Assembly: GCF_017163755.1 (NCBI RefSeq)
Contig: NZ_JAFIWC010000015.1
Coordinates: 1-64,000, forward strand
Source: Xanthomonas sp.
Lineage (GTDB): Bacteria; Pseudomonadota; Gammaproteobacteria; Xanthomonadales; Xanthomonadaceae
DNA: 64,000 bases
Reading direction: 5' to 3'
Shown: positions 27,330-36,475 of the stretch, piece after piece
Position numbering within the stretch: the first letter of the stretch is position 1
Layout of the letters: each line of letters begins with the position of its first letter
Position numbers and translations under genes: made by a program
Notes under the pieces: generated by a model
Seen by the model: the letters and a program-made list of their open reading frames with translations, nothing else
Told to the model about the DNA's origin: nothing
Database searches by the model: none

Positions 27330-28481
27330 ATGTCCTCCTCCATTTCCCACGAACGCCTGAAGTCGATCGATCTGCTGCGCGGCACGGTGATGCTGCTGAT
27401 GCTGCTCGACCACGTGCGCGAGACCTTCTACCTGCATCACCCGGTCGGCGATCCGGTGGACGTGGAAACCGTCTCGCCGGCGCTGTTCGCCGCGCGCCTG
27501 CTGGCGCACCTGTGCGCGCCGGTGTTCGTGTTCCTGACCGGACTGTCGGCCTGGCTGTACGCGGCGCGGCAGCCGCACGGCCGTTCCGCGGCGGCGTGGT
27601 TCCTGCTCAAGCGCGGGCTGTTCCTGATCGTGCTGGAAGTGACCCTGGTGAACTTCGCCTGGACCCTGGCCTTCCCGCCGCAGGTGCTGTATCTGCAGGT
27701 GATCTGGGCGATCGGGCTGAGCATGCTGGCGCTGGCGGCGCTGCTGTGGCTGCCGCGGCCGGCGCTGGCGCTGCTCGGTGCGGTGCTGGTGGCCGGGCAC
27801 AACCTGCTCGACGCGGTGCACGTGCGCGGCGATGGCCCACTGGCCGCGGCCTGGGCGGTGCTGCACGAGCGCGGCTGGCTGCAACTGGGCGACCTGCGCG
27901 TGCGCACCTCCTATCCGGTGCTGCCGTGGATCGGGGTGATCGCGCTCGGCTACGCCGCCGGCCCGTGGTACGGCAGCGCCTTCGGCGCGGCGCGGCGCCA
28001 TGCGCGGCTGCTGGCCTGCGGCAGCGGCGCGCTGGCGCTGTTCGCGCTGCTGCGCTGGCACAACGGCTACGGCGACGCGCCCTGGCAGGCCCATGCCGAC
28101 ACCACCGGCACCGTGCTGAGCGTGTTCAACGTGACCAAGTACCCGCCATCGCTGCTGTTCGTGCTGCTGACCCTGGGCGTGGGCCTGCTGCTGTTGCGCC
28201 TGTACGAGCGTCCGGCGGTGGCGCGCGCGCTGGCACCGCTGGCGGCGATCGGCGCGGCGCCGATGTTCTTCTACCTGCTGCATCTGTACGCGCTGAAGCT
28301 GCTGTACCTGGCGGCGCTGGCGTACTGGGGCGCCAACCAGGGCGCGCTGTTCGGCGTGGACCGCGTCGCCACGCTGTGGGCGATCGCCGCGGTACTGGCG
28401 CTGGCGCTGTACGCGCCGGTGGCGGCATTCGCGCGGCTCAAGGCGCGGCGCCGCGACCTGGCCTGGCTGCGTTACCTGTGA
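27330..28481 (+). CDS. DUF1624-family polytopic membrane protein (acyltransferase-like)
   Basis: 383-residue integral membrane protein with about ten hydrophobic helices. The N-terminus RLKSIDLLRGTVMLLMLLDHVRE is the hallmark of the heparan-alpha-glucosaminide N-acetyltransferase catalytic/DUF1624 family, with the conserved Asp-His pair. Later loops contain FNVTKYPPSLLF, also typical. The ATG at 27330 was chosen because the family begins within 10 residues of it. It may transfer acyl groups to envelope glycans, but the substrate is unknown. Confidence 0.88.
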   Translation: MSSSISHERLKSIDLLRGTVMLLMLLDHVRETFYLHHPVGDPVDVETVSPALFAARLLAHLCAPVFVFLTGLSAWLYAARQPHGRSAAAWFLLKRGLFLIVLEVTLVNFAWTLAFPPQVLYLQVIWAIGLSMLALAALLWLPRPALALLGAVLVAGHNLLDAVHVRGDGPLAAAWAVLHERGWLQLGDLRVRTSYPVLPWIGVIALGYAAGPWYGSAFGAARRHARLLACGSGALALFALLRWHNGYGDAPWQAHADTTGTVLSVFNVTKYPPSLLFVLLTLGVGLLLLRLYERPAVARALAPLAAIGAAPMFFYLLHLYALKLLYLAALAYWGANQGALFGVDRVATLWAIAAVLALALYAPVAAFARLKARRRDLAWLRYL

Positions 28482-28542
28482 CGGCGCCGGCGCCATGCCG
28501 CCAGCGCATCGCGCGCGGGACATAGGCGGCCATCCGCTGCCT

Positions 28543-28556
28543 TTGATGCAGATCAA
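28543..28556 (+). promoter_or_regulatory. FNR/Anr-type binding site
   Basis: TTGATGCAGATCAA is a perfect TTGAT-N4-ATCAA palindrome, the consensus of FNR/Anr family oxygen-sensing regulators. A -10-like TAGGCT (28579-28584) is placed so that the box centre is about 41 bases before the predicted start (about 28590), the standard class II activation spacing. It points at the ATP-synthase-epsilon-like gene. Confidence 0.75.
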
Positions 28557-28760
28557 GGCGCCGTGGCGGCGGCAGGACTAGGCTGTGGCGATGTCGTCAT
28601 ACCTGCCCTGCATGCCCGGCGTGCGCGCCGCGCCCATCGCCATCCCGCAGGCCGCCGCTGCGGCGGCAGTGCCGAAGCGTCGCTCGCGCCGCGCCGCGGA
28701 CGTAGTGCGCATGCCGCAGGTGCTGGCGCCGCTCCCGCCTTGCCAGCACAGGACACTGCG

Positions 28761-29159
28761 ATGCGATTGGACATCATCAGCCTGACCGGCGAAGTGTGGT
28801 CGGGCGAAGTACGCGAAGTGACCCTGCCCGGCGCCGCCGGCGAATTCGGCGTGCTGCACGGGCATGCCGCGATGCTGTGCGGGCTGCGCGAAGGCATGAT
28901 CCATGTGCATCCGCGCGATGGCCAGGCGCTGGAGATCTATGTCTCCGGCGGCTGCGTGGAGGTGCAGCCGGAACAGGTGATCGTGATGGCGGACCTGGCG
29001 GTGCGCGACGCCGACCTGGACCGCGCGCGCGCCGAGGCCGCGCGCGAACGGGCGCGCGCGCCGATGGCGATGGATTTCGCCGAGGAAGCCTCGATCGCGA
29101 TCCATGCCGAGCTGATGCACCGCTACAGCGTGCAGCTGCGTTCCGGCGGCTGGCGCTGA
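28761..29159 (+). CDS. Orphan F-type ATP synthase epsilon-subunit-like protein
   Basis: 132-residue protein whose first about 85 residues follow the epsilon-subunit beta-sandwich: MRLDIISLTGEVWSGEV, the GEFGVLHGHAAMLCGL core (GELGI..HAPL in true AtpC) and YVSGGCVEVQPEQVIVMADLA. The C-terminal half is an Ala/Arg-rich helix-forming segment, then a divergent tail. No other ATP synthase subunit gene is nearby, so this is not the housekeeping atpC. An FNR/Anr box and a leader of about 170 bases precede it. It may be a paralogue that modulates ATP synthase at low oxygen; that is inference. Confidence 0.8.
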   Translation: MRLDIISLTGEVWSGEVREVTLPGAAGEFGVLHGHAAMLCGLREGMIHVHPRDGQALEIYVSGGCVEVQPEQVIVMADLAVRDADLDRARAEAARERARAPMAMDFAEEASIAIHAELMHRYSVQLRSGGWR

Positions 29160-29181
29160 CCGCGCGGCGGCGGTGGCCGCG

Positions 29182-29538
29182 CTAGCGCAGCGCGAACGCC
29201 GCGACCGCACCGTGCTGCTGGCCGCCGAGCACGCCGGCCAACAGCAACAGCCCGAGCGCCTGCAGCGCCAGCGCGATCGCCGCCACGGCCAGCGCGCGCC
29301 ACACGCTGGTGCCGAGGATGCCCGCCAGCAGCAGCGTGCCCAGTAGCAGCGAGAGCGCGAAGGCGAGCGGTGCGCTGGCGACCCAGTGGTCCACCGCCCT
29401 GGACAGGGCCGCCAGCGCGATCACCGCCAGCAGCACCGACCACGAGTCGCTGCGGCGCGCGCCGACCACGCGCGCGCCGACCATCACCGGCAGCAGGGTG
29501 AAGGCCACGACCACGACGACGAACAGGATCAAAGGCAT
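29182..29538 (-). CDS. Small hypothetical membrane protein
   Basis: 118 residues with about four hydrophobic helices (MPLILFVVVVVAFTLLPVMV; SWSVLLAVIALAALSRAV; LAFALSLLLGTLLLAGILG; VAAIALALQALGLLLLAG). Convergent with the epsilon-like gene. Family not recognised. The composition and ordered alternation of helices support a real membrane protein over a shadow reading. Confidence 0.6.
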   Translation of the reverse strand: MPLILFVVVVVAFTLLPVMVGARVVGARRSDSWSVLLAVIALAALSRAVDHWVASAPLAFALSLLLGTLLLAGILGTSVWRALAVAAIALALQALGLLLLAGVLGGQQHGAVAAFALR

Positions 29539-29640
29539 CGCGATGCTCCACTGGCCGGTCGCGTCCGCGCGATGCCGCCGAACCGGCCGCGCGTCCGCCA
29601 GGGCGAGGATTGTAGCGAGCCGGCACCGCCGCCGTGCGGC

Positions 29641-30120
29641 TCATGCAGGCGGCGCACATACATCGCGCACCATCACCCGCACGTCGATGCCGCGCGGATG
29701 GCGCACGCACTCCAGCGGCTGCCAGCCCAGGCGCCGGTACAGGCCGCCGTCGTCGGCCTCGGTCTGCAGGTACAGCTGCCGCACGCCCAGCGCCGCCGCG
29801 CGCTCCAGCGCATGCGCCACCAGCCGCGCGGCCAGGCCGCGTCCGCGATGCGGCGCCGCCACGTAGACGCCGCCCAGCCAGTGTTCGCGTTCGGCCATGC
29901 TCTCGCGCTCGCGGAACCGGAGCGTGACCGCGCCCAGCAGCTCGCCGCGCTCCAGCGCCAGCACCACCAGCGGGATCCGGTCCGCGTTGCAGTAACGCGC
30001 CAGGCGCTCGCACTCGTCCTGCAGCGTCCTGCCCGGCACCCGATGGCCCCATTGGCGGAAGTACCACCGCGCCAGCGTCGGCAGCCGCTCGCGGTGGTTG
30101 GCCAGTACGTCGAATTCCAT
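29641..30120 (-). CDS. GNAT-family N-acetyltransferase
   Basis: 159-residue acetyl-CoA-dependent acetyltransferase. The acetyl-CoA pyrophosphate loop is seen as GGVYVAAPHRGRGLAARLVAHALE (R-G-x-G-L-A) and the following strand LYLQTEADDGGLYRRLGWQPLE is typical. The start at 30120 (MEFDVLANHRERLPTL) is preceded by AAAGGAG; the longer frame adds 18 unconserved residues. Substrate unknown. Confidence 0.88.
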   Translation of the reverse strand: MEFDVLANHRERLPTLARWYFRQWGHRVPGRTLQDECERLARYCNADRIPLVVLALERGELLGAVTLRFRERESMAEREHWLGGVYVAAPHRGRGLAARLVAHALERAAALGVRQLYLQTEADDGGLYRRLGWQPLECVRHPRGIDVRVMVRDVCAPPA

Positions 30121-30234
30121 CGGCGTCTCCTTTCGGCCCAATGTAGCGCAAGCTCCGGTCGCTGCGCACGCCAAGCCGCGCCGCGCAGGCGTGCGCCCGC
30201 CCTCGCCGCCTTCGTCCGCGGCCGGCGCAAACGA

Positions 30235-30258
30235 AAGACCCGCCGGACGGCGGGTCTT
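30235..30258 (-). terminator. Terminator downstream of hslU
   Basis: Ten-base perfect stem AAGACCCGCC (30235-30244) / GGCGGGTCTT (30249-30258) with loop GGAC, followed on the minus strand by TTTCG. It lies 25 bases after the hslU stop. Confidence 0.8.
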
Positions 30259-30282
30259 CGTGTCTGCAACCGGCGCGGCGGA

Positions 30283-31647
30283 TCAGAGAATGTAGCGACT
30301 CAGGTCCGGGTCCTGCACCAGCTCGCCCAGATGCGAGTCCACATAGGCGGCATCGACGGTGACGCGCTGGCCGTCGCGGTCCGGCGCTTCGTAGCTGAGC
30401 GTATCGAGCAGGCGCTCGAGCACGGTGTGCAGGCGCCGCGCGCCGATGTTCTCCTGGCGTTCGTTGACCAGGAACGCGATCTCGGCCAGGCGGTCGATGG
30501 CGTCGTCGGTGAAGCTCAGGGTCACGCCCTCGGTCAGCAACAGCGCTTCGTACTGCTTGGTCAGCGCCGCCTTGGGTTCGGTGAGGATGCGGATGAAGTC
30601 GTCCTTCGAAAGCGCCGACAGCTCCACGCGGATCGGGAAGCGGCCCTGCAGCTCCGGGATCAGGTCGCTGGGCTTGGCCAGGTGGAACGCGCCGGAGGCG
30701 ATGAACAGGATGTGGTCGGTCTTGACCGTGCCGTACTTGGTGCTGACGTTGGAGCCTTCGACCAGCGGCAGCAGGTCGCGCTGCACGCCTTCGCGCGAGA
30801 CGTCGCCGCCGCCGACGTTGTCTCCGCGCTTGGCGACCTTGTCGATCTCGTCGATGAACACGATGCCGTGCTGCTCGCAGGCCTCGATCGCCGCCGCGCG
30901 CACGTCCTCCTCGTTGACCAGCTTGCCGGCTTCCTCCTCGATCAGCAGCGGCCGCGCCGCCTTGATCGCCAGCTTGCGCGACTGCGACTTGCCGCCGCCC
31001 AGGTTGGAGAACATCTGCCGCAACTGCTGGCCCATCTCCTCCATGCCCGGCGGGGTCATGATGTCCATGCTGACGTTGACCGCCACGTCCAGTTCGATCT
31101 CGCGTTCGTCCAGCTCGCCGGCGCGCAGCATGCGCCGGAACTTGCTGCGGGTGTCGTTGTCCTGCGCCGAGGGCTCGTTGCGCGCCGCCTCCGGATCGAA
31201 GCCGATGCCGGCGCTGCGCCGCGGCAGCAGCGCGTCGAGGATGCGGTCCTCGGCGCGGTCCTCGGCCTGGGTGCGCACGCGGGTCTTGGCCTGTTCGCGG
31301 TACAGCTTGACCGCGGTGTCGGCCAGGTCGCGCACGATCTGCTCCACGTCCTTGCCGACGTAGCCGACCTCGGTGAAGCGCGTGGCCTCGACCTTGACGA
31401 ACGGCGCATTGGCCAGCGTCGCCAGGCGCCGCGCGATCTCGGTCTTGCCCACGCCGGTGGGCCCGATCATCAGGATGTTCTTCGGCATCACTTCGTTGCG
31501 CAGCGCGTCGGGCAGCTGCATGCGCCGCCAGCGGTTGCGCAGGGCGATGGCGACGGCGCGCTTGGCGTCGTGCTGGCCGACGATATGGCGATCGAGCTCC
31601 TGCACGATCTCGCGCGGGGTCATGGTTGGGGTGTCGGGATTGGGCAT
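30283..31647 (-). CDS. hslU: ATP-dependent protease ATPase subunit HslU
   Basis: AAA+ unfoldase of the HslVU (ClpYQ) cytoplasmic protease. 454 residues with Walker [10 protein letters not shown], Walker [15 protein letters not shown], the GYVGKDVE pore motif, an inserted I-domain and the C-terminal DPDLSRYIL that docks into HslV. Two starts are possible: ATG 31647 ([14 protein letters not shown]) or ATG 31623 ([11 protein letters not shown]); the longer form matches my recollection of Xanthomonas proteins of about 455 aa. The gene follows hslV across a spacer holding GGGGATT-type repeats, which also form the sequence before the start; no clear ribosome site is visible. Confidence 0.96.
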   Translation of the reverse strand: MPNPDTPTMTPREIVQELDRHIVGQHDAKRAVAIALRNRWRRMQLPDALRNEVMPKNILMIGPTGVGKTEIARRLATLANAPFVKVEATRFTEVGYVGKDVEQIVRDLADTAVKLYREQAKTRVRTQAEDRAEDRILDALLPRRSAGIGFDPEAARNEPSAQDNDTRSKFRRMLRAGELDEREIELDVAVNVSMDIMTPPGMEEMGQQLRQMFSNLGGGKSQSRKLAIKAARPLLIEEEAGKLVNEEDVRAAAIEACEQHGIVFIDEIDKVAKRGDNVGGGDVSREGVQRDLLPLVEGSNVSTKYGTVKTDHILFIASGAFHLAKPSDLIPELQGRFPIRVELSALSKDDFIRILTEPKAALTKQYEALLLTEGVTLSFTDDAIDRLAEIAFLVNERQENIGARRLHTVLERLLDTLSYEAPDRDGQRVTVDAAYVDSHLGELVQDPDLSRYIL

Positions 31648-31745
31648 TGGGGATTGGGGATTCGTAGAAGCGGAATGGGAACGATCGATGCGTGTCCGGG
31701 TACAGGGAAAGGAGCGCTTTTGCGAATCCCCAATCCCGAATCCCG
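31628..31745. repeat. GGGATTG/GGGATTC short repeats between hslV and hslU
   Basis: Runs such as GGGATTGGGCATTGGGGATT (31638-31657) and AATCCCCAATCCCGAATCCC (31724-31743) flank a unique core. They are the A/T-containing version of the 7-mer family and lie within the hslVU operon. Confidence 0.7.
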
Positions 31746-31747
31746 AA

Positions 31748-32299
31748 TCACAGCTCCTCGACCACCACGTTGCGATTGGTGTAGATGCAGATGTCGCCGG
31801 CGATGTTCAGCGATTCGACGGCGATGGTCCTGGCGTCGAGCGTGGTGTGGCCGAGCAGCGCGCGCGCCGCCGACAGCGCGTAGGAGCCGCCGGAGCCGAT
31901 CGCGATGATGCCGTCTTCCGGCTCGATCACGTCGCCGGTGCCGCTGATGATCAGCGAGGTCTCCTTGTCGGCCACCGCCAGCAGCGCCTCGAGCTTGCCC
32001 AGCCGGCGCTCGGTGCGCCAGTCCTTGGCCAGTTCCACCGCCGCGCGGGTCAGCTGTCCGTGCTTTTCCAGCTTGGCCTCGAACAGTTCGAACAGGGTGA
32101 AGGCGTCGGCGGCGGCGCCGGCGAAGCCGGCCAGCACCTGGCCGTCGCGGCCGAGCCGGCGCACCTTGCGCGCATTGCCCTTCATCACGGTATGGCCAAG
32201 CGTCACCTGGCCGTCGCCGGCGACGGCGACATGGCCATCGCGACGCACCGACAGGATCGTGGTGGCGTGGAAAACATTGGGGTTCTGACTGGGATCCAT
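31748..32299 (-). CDS. hslV: ATP-dependent protease proteolytic subunit HslV
   Basis: Threonine peptidase of HslVU. The product from ATG 32299 is 183 residues; the conserved catalytic Thr lies in HATTILSV near residue 11-12 after a short propeptide-like [10 protein letters not shown]. The motifs [18 protein letters not shown] and [15 protein letters not shown] are characteristic. CCGGAGG precedes the ATG; an upstream ATG at 32335 is less likely. Upstream partner of hslU. Confidence 0.96.
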   Translation of the reverse strand: MDPSQNPNVFHATTILSVRRDGHVAVAGDGQVTLGHTVMKGNARKVRRLGRDGQVLAGFAGAAADAFTLFELFEAKLEKHGQLTRAAVELAKDWRTERRLGKLEALLAVADKETSLIISGTGDVIEPEDGIIAIGSGGSYALSAARALLGHTTLDARTIAVESLNIAGDICIYTNRNVVVEEL

Positions 32300-32347
32300 G
32301 CGGCCTCCGGAGCGATTCCTCAGGTGTGGGGGCACGCCGCGCCCCGT

Positions 32348-32569
32348 TCAAGCGTCCGCCGGCCGGCCGCTACTTCTCGCATGGCCCGGGCGTTCCGGCT
32401 CCGGTTCGATGCCCCAGGCCAGATACCAGTCCTCGCCCTGCGTCTCCAGCGGATGCATGGTGCGTCCGGAGCCGTTGCCGCAGGCCAGCTGGTCCGCGGC
32501 GCAATAGCGGTCGCATCCCCAGCAGATGCGCTCGGGGTGCTTGGGGTGCAACGGAAACGGTTTCGCCAT
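32348..32569 (-). CDS. DUF3079 family small Cys-rich protein
   Basis: 73-residue protein beginning MAKPFPLHPKHPERICWGCD, with a second cysteine pair region (RYCAADQLACGNGSGRT) and EDWYLAW, the conserved pattern of DUF3079. Four cysteines arranged CxxC...C...C suggest metal binding. The function is unknown. The reading in the other minus frame (32370-32582) is a shadow. Confidence 0.88.
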   Translation of the reverse strand: MAKPFPLHPKHPERICWGCDRYCAADQLACGNGSGRTMHPLETQGEDWYLAWGIEPEPERPGHARSSGRPADA

Positions 32570-32672
32570 CGGCCTGTCTCATACGCTCCGGCGGACAGCG
32601 TGCCCGGCCGCGGCGCAGGACGCCTTGACCAAGCGCAAGCGCGCGCGAATCAGCCGCCCGTACCGCCTGCGT

Positions 32673-33656
32673 TCATGCCTGCGGCTTGCGCTTGGCGCGC
32701 GGATGCGCCGCGTCGTAGACCTTGGCCAGGTGCTGGAAGTCCAGGTGGGTGTAGATCTGGGTGGTGGCGATGTCGGCGTGGCCGAGCAGTTCCTGCACGC
32801 CGCGCAGGTCGCCGGAGGATTCGAGGATATGGCTGGCGAAGCTGTGCCGCAGCATGTGCGGGTGCACGTGCTTGAACAGGCCCTGGCGTCCGGCCAGCTG
32901 CTTGATGCGGATCTGCACCGCGCGCGCGCCGATCGGGCCGCCGCCGCGTCCGGGAAACACCGGCGCCTCGCCGGCCGGCCGCTGCTGCGCCTGCCACTCC
33001 AGCAGCGCCTTGCGCGCGTGCGAACCGACCGGCACCTGGCGCTGCTTGTTGCCCTTGCCGAGCACGGTGACCACGCCGGCGACGAAATCCAGGTCGCGCC
33101 AGCGCAACGCGCACAGCTCGCTCAGGCGCAGCCCCGACGAGTAGAACAGCTCCAGCAGCGCGCGGTCGCGCAGCCCCAGCGGCGCATCGGTGGGCACTTC
33201 GACCAGGCGCACCGCCTCGTCGGCATCGAGCACCTGCGGCAGCTTGCGCGGCGCCTTCGGTGCACGCAGCGCGGCCGCGGGGCTGGCGAGGATGCGGCCG
33301 TGCTTGAGCAGCCACGCATAGAAACTGCGGCACGCCGACAGCCGCCGCTGCAGGCTCTTGGGCGACAGCCCGCGCCGGTGTTCGGCGGCGATGAAGCCGC
33401 GCAACTGCTCCGGCTGCAGCGCCTCCAGCGCGGCGACGCCCTGCGCCTGCGCCCAGTCGGCCAGCGCCGCCAGATCGCGCCGGTAGGCATCGAGCGTATG
33501 CGCGGACATGCGGCGTTCGATCTGCAGGTAGTCGAGGAAACGGGACTCGGGACTCGGGACCCGGGACCCGGTTTCAACAGCGGCAGCATCGGCCGACGCG
33601 CCCGACTGCGCTTTTCGAGTCCCGAGTCCCGAGTCCCGAGTCCCGGCCGCTTTCAT
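32673..33656 (-). CDS. xerC: Tyrosine recombinase XerC with repeat-derived N-terminus
   Basis: Site-specific recombinase that resolves chromosome dimers at dif with XerD. The ATG at 33656 overlaps the DUF484 stop. The N-terminal SAM-like core-binding domain ([23 protein letters not shown]) and catalytic domain are complete: Arg in [10 protein letters not shown], Lys in [22 protein letters not shown] (His and Arg), [14 protein letters not shown] (His and Tyr). Before FLDYL lie about 39 residues such as [11 protein letters not shown] and [10 protein letters not shown], encoded by the GGGACTC repeats; the usual XerC begins only a few residues before FLDYL. The dapF-DUF484-xerC order is conserved in gammaproteobacteria. 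Confidence 0.95.
   Translation of the reverse strand: MKAAGTRDSGLGTRKAQSGASADAAAVETGSRVPSPESRFLDYLQIERRMSAHTLDAYRRDLAALADWAQAQGVAALEALQPEQLRGFIAAEHRRGLSPKSLQRRLSACRSFYAWLLKHGRILASPAAALRAPKAPRKLPQVLDADEAVRLVEVPTDAPLGLRDRALLELFYSSGLRLSELCALRWRDLDFVAGVVTVLGKGNKQRQVPVGSHARKALLEWQAQQRPAGEAPVFPGRGGGPIGARAVQIRIKQLAGRQGLFKHVHPHMLRHSFASHILESSGDLRGVQELLGHADIATTQIYTHLDFQHLAKVYDAAHPRAKRKPQA
33540..33650. repeat. GGGACTC repeats inside the 5' end of xerC
   Basis: Two clusters of GGGACTC/GAGTCCC 7-mers (about 33540-33572 and 33615-33648) lie within the first 120 bases of xerC coding sequence. Confidence 0.8.
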
Positions 33657-34318
33657 CGCTGCAACGCCACCGCCAGCGACTCGCCCATCATGCGCAGGAA
33701 CAAGGTGCCCATGCCGGGGTAGAACCGGTTCGGATCGCGGCTGCCGACCGCGACCAGGCCGATGCCCGGCAGCGGCAGCAGCGCGGTGGACTGCACTTCT
33801 TCGACGCGCTCGGCGTACAGCAGCGCCTGCTTTTCCGGCTGCAGGCGCCCGCAGATCGGCTCGCCGTCCTTCAGGCAATCGCGAAACGGCGCCAGCCGCG
33901 GGTCCTCGGCGTCGAGCACCTGCAGCCACGGCGCGTCGTCCAGGCCCGGCACCGGCTGCAGCAGCACGATGCGCACCAGGTCGCCGTTGAAGTCCTCCTG
34001 CAGCGAGGCGGCCATCGCGCGCAGGGTGTCGGCCGGCGTGCGCTGCCGCATCAGCGCCAGGGTCAGCTGGTGGGTGCGCACCGCCAGGCGCTCGTTGACC
34101 TGCGCGTTGGCGGCCAGTTCGGACAGGCGCCGCGACAGCTCGCGGTTCTTGTCGCGCAGCACTTCCAGCTGGTAGGTGGCCAGCGACGCGGCCGGGCCCT
34201 CGTCGCGCGGCACCACCAGGGTCAGCGCCAGGTCCGGAAACTGCTTGAGGAAGGCCGGATGGCGGCGCAGCCATGCGGCGACTTCGTGCGCGCCGATCTT
34301 TTCCTGGATGTCGCTCAT
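33653..34318 (-). CDS. DUF484 (GAF-like) family protein
   Basis: 221-residue soluble protein of the DUF484 family: [30 protein letters not shown], then a coiled coil ([20 protein letters not shown]) and a GAF-like domain ([40 protein letters not shown]). Function unknown, but it is always found between dapF and xerC. Its start overlaps the dapF stop and its stop overlaps the xerC start (ATGA at both junctions). Confidence 0.92.
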   Translation of the reverse strand: MSDIQEKIGAHEVAAWLRRHPAFLKQFPDLALTLVVPRDEGPAASLATYQLEVLRDKNRELSRRLSELAANAQVNERLAVRTHQLTLALMRQRTPADTLRAMAASLQEDFNGDLVRIVLLQPVPGLDDAPWLQVLDAEDPRLAPFRDCLKDGEPICGRLQPEKQALLYAERVEEVQSTALLPLPGIGLVAVGSRDPNRFYPGMGTLFLRMMGESLAVALQR

Positions 34319-35175
34319 CGGATCCACTCTCCATCGAAGACGAAACTGGCCGGGCCGGACATCACCAGCTCGGCGTCGTCCTGCGGCCAGCGCACGCGCA
34401 ACTCGCCGCCGGGCAGGCGGATGCGCACGTCGCGGTCGATCCGCCCGCGCTGCATCAGCACCGCGGCCGCGGCGCAGGCGCCGCTGCCGCAGGCCAGGGT
34501 CTCGCCGACGCCGCGCTCGTACACGCGCAGCCGCACCAGGGAGCGGTCCATCACCTGGGCGAAGCCGACGTTGACCGAATCGGGGAAGGACGCATGCTGC
34601 TGCAGCAACGGGCCCAGGCGTTCGACCGGCGCGGCGTCGACCAGGCCCACTTCCAGCACCGCATGCGGATTGCCCATCGACACGGCGCCGAAGCGCACCG
34701 TCTCCCCCTGCAGGGTCAGCAGGTATTCCTCGCGCGCGCGCGGAAAGCCGATCAGCGGCACCGCCTCGGGGGCGAAGCGCGGCACGCCCATCGCCACGGC
34801 GAACTGGCCGTCCTCGCCGCGCTCGATGCGGTGCGACGCGAAGGGGCTGTCGATGACGAAATCGCCGTCGCCGGCAGCGCCGTCGCGGACCAGCCAGGCG
34901 GCGATGCAGCGCGCGCCGTTGCCGCACTGCCCGGCCAGGCTGCCGTCGGTGTTCCAGATCCGGTAGCTGGCGACCGCCGCGTCGCTGCGCGGCGCTTCCA
35001 CGGTCAGGATCTGGTCGCAACCGATGCCGAAGTGGCGGTCGGCCAGGCGCACCGCCAGTGCCGCGTCGGGCGGCGGATCGCCGCCGCGCAGGTCCAGCAC
35101 GACGAAATCGTTGCCGGCGCCGTGCATCTTGGTGAAATGCAGGCGCGGCGCGGCGCTGGCCTCACTCATTCCCAT
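34315..35175 (-). CDS. dapF: Diaminopimelate epimerase
   Basis: PLP-independent racemase converting LL- to meso-diaminopimelate for lysine and peptidoglycan. The signature [15 protein letters not shown], the first catalytic Cys in QCGNGARC and the second in [13 protein letters not shown] are present in 286 residues. The start may be ATG 35175 (MGMSEAS) or ATG 35169 (MSEAS); either overlaps the end of lptM. Confidence 0.97.
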   Translation of the reverse strand: MGMSEASAAPRLHFTKMHGAGNDFVVLDLRGGDPPPDAALAVRLADRHFGIGCDQILTVEAPRSDAAVASYRIWNTDGSLAGQCGNGARCIAAWLVRDGAAGDGDFVIDSPFASHRIERGEDGQFAVAMGVPRFAPEAVPLIGFPRAREEYLLTLQGETVRFGAVSMGNPHAVLEVGLVDAAPVERLGPLLQQHASFPDSVNVGFAQVMDRSLVRLRVYERGVGETLACGSGACAAAAVLMQRGRIDRDVRIRLPGGELRVRWPQDDAELVMSGPASFVFDGEWIR

Positions 35176-35410
35176 CGGTGGTGGTGTCGTCGACCGGCTT
35201 CTGCTGGCCGTCGACCGGCTGCGCCTGGTCGGCCGGCTCGGTGGTCGCCGGCGGCGTGGCCTCGTCCGGGTTCGCCGGTGCGGCCGGGGTCTCCACCGGT
35301 ACCGGCTTCTGCGGCATCACCAGCGGGCCCTTGTTTCCGCACCCGACCAGCGCCAACAGAGCGGCGCCGACCAGTGCGATACGTATCGGATGACGGAACG
35401 TTGTGCTCAT
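35162..35410 (-). CDS. lptM: LPS translocon maturation chaperone-like lipoprotein LptM
   Basis: 82-residue lipoprotein: signal peptide, lipobox LLALVGC (Cys24), then [12 protein letters not shown], the conserved segment of the YifL/LptM family, followed by a Pro/Asp/Thr-rich disordered tail. The family (DUF6414/YifL) helps mature LptD in E. coli. Its position beside dapF is also conserved in E. coli. It overlaps the dapF start. Confidence 0.9.
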   Translation of the reverse strand: MSTTFRHPIRIALVGAALLALVGCGNKGPLVMPQKPVPVETPAAPANPDEATPPATTEPADQAQPVDGQQKPVDDTTTDGNE

Positions 35411-35524
35411 GCGCCGAGTATAGCCAGAAGGGCATGAACCGGCTGTGCCGCATGCGGCATCCCGGCCCCGACAGGCCCGGCCGCGGAGGCGGTGCGGCAC
35501 CGGCGCACTGCGCATTGCGCGGTG

Positions 35525-35570
35525 CCGACGACGACGCTGGCGGCGGCGCTGGCGGCGGCGCTGGCGGCGC
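35525..35570. repeat. GGCGGCGCT 9-base tandem repeats
   Basis: Four to five copies of (G)GCGGCGCT(G) in the spacer between DUF454 and lptM (about 35537-35570), a simple GC repeat with no coding support. Confidence 0.6.
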
Positions 35571-35615
35571 GATGCCGTGGCGGCGGCCGCGCAGCCGCAG
35601 CAGGCGCACCCACAT

Positions 35616-35999
35616 TCAGCCGTGCGGCGGCGGCTCCGGACGCAGCCACAGCCACAGCGCCACCCCGCTCATGCAGCCGATCGCCAGCACCTGCACCCAC
35701 AGCCGGTGCACGAACAGCACCAGCACCAGCGCGCACACCGCCATGGTCAGGGTGGCCATCCACTTGCCGCGGCGGCTGACCGCGCCGTGCGCCTCCCAGT
35801 CGCGGATGCTGGGGCCGAAGCGCGGATCCTCCATCAGCCAGCGGCGCAGGCGCTCGGAGCCGCGCGAGGCGGCGTAGGCCGAGATCAGCACGAACACCGT
35901 GGTCGGCAAGCCCGGCACGAAGATGCCGACGATGCCCGTCGCCAGGCTGGCGTAGGCCAGCAGCCACCAGGCCCAGCGGAAACGGGAGCGGGGTTCCAT
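35616..35999 (-). CDS. DUF454 (YbaN-like) inner-membrane protein
   Basis: 127 residues with helices at about 8-45 (AWWLLAYASLATGIVGIFVPGLPTT; the GIxxPxLPTTPF-like motif of DUF454) and 80-118. The middle holds RWLMEDPRFGPSIRDWEAHGAVSRRGKW, characteristic of the family. ATG at 35999; longer frames run into the upstream REP repeats. Function unknown. Confidence 0.88.
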   Translation of the reverse strand: MEPRSRFRWAWWLLAYASLATGIVGIFVPGLPTTVFVLISAYAASRGSERLRRWLMEDPRFGPSIRDWEAHGAVSRRGKWMATLTMAVCALVLVLFVHRLWVQVLAIGCMSGVALWLWLRPEPPPHG

Positions 36000-36060
36000 C
36001 GGCCCATGATAAAGCCGCGGGCGAACGGCGACGCGGAACAGGCGCCCCGGCACCCGCCTG

Positions 36061-36330
36061 GTGCGGAACGAATCCAGTCGCGACGATTCGTTCGCGACGA
36101 GCGAAGCAGCCGGCCTGGCGGGCGTGATGCAGTCGGGACTGAAGTCCCTCCCGCAGCGCACCCGGCGGCACTCGGTGCCCCCACCTTGTGGGAGCGACTT
36201 CAGTCGCGACGAGCGAAGCAGCTGGCTTAGCGGGCGTGGATGCAGTCGGGACTGAAGTCCCTCCCACAGCGCGCCGGCGGCGCTCAGTGGCTCCCCCCCT
36301 TGTGGGAGCGATTTCAGTCGCGACGCGCAA
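36061..36330. repeat. Tandem array of about 113-bp units with REP half-sites
   Basis: GTCGGGACTGAAGTCCCTCC occurs at 36132 and 36245, and TGTGGGAGCGA(C/T)TTCAGTCG at about 36185 and 36300, each within repeated context GACGAGCGAAGCAGC(C/T)GGC. Two full units plus partial ends. A further half-site TGTAGGAGCGGCTTCAGCCG is at 36431-36450. Confidence 0.8.
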
Positions 36331-36475
36331 CCCTTCCGTCACCGGCTTCGGAATCCGCCCGACTGAAGCCGGCGCCTACACCGGCGAAGCTCCTCCCACA
36401 CGTGCACCCGGTCACCGCACCGCCCGCTACTGTAGGAGCGGCTTCAGCCGCGACAGCGCGCTGCGCCGGCCGGCC

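Noticed and set aside
28585-28785. 66-codon leader ORF before the epsilon-like gene
   Set aside because: It starts at the predicted transcription start with no room for a ribosome site, and the residues look like random high-GC coding.
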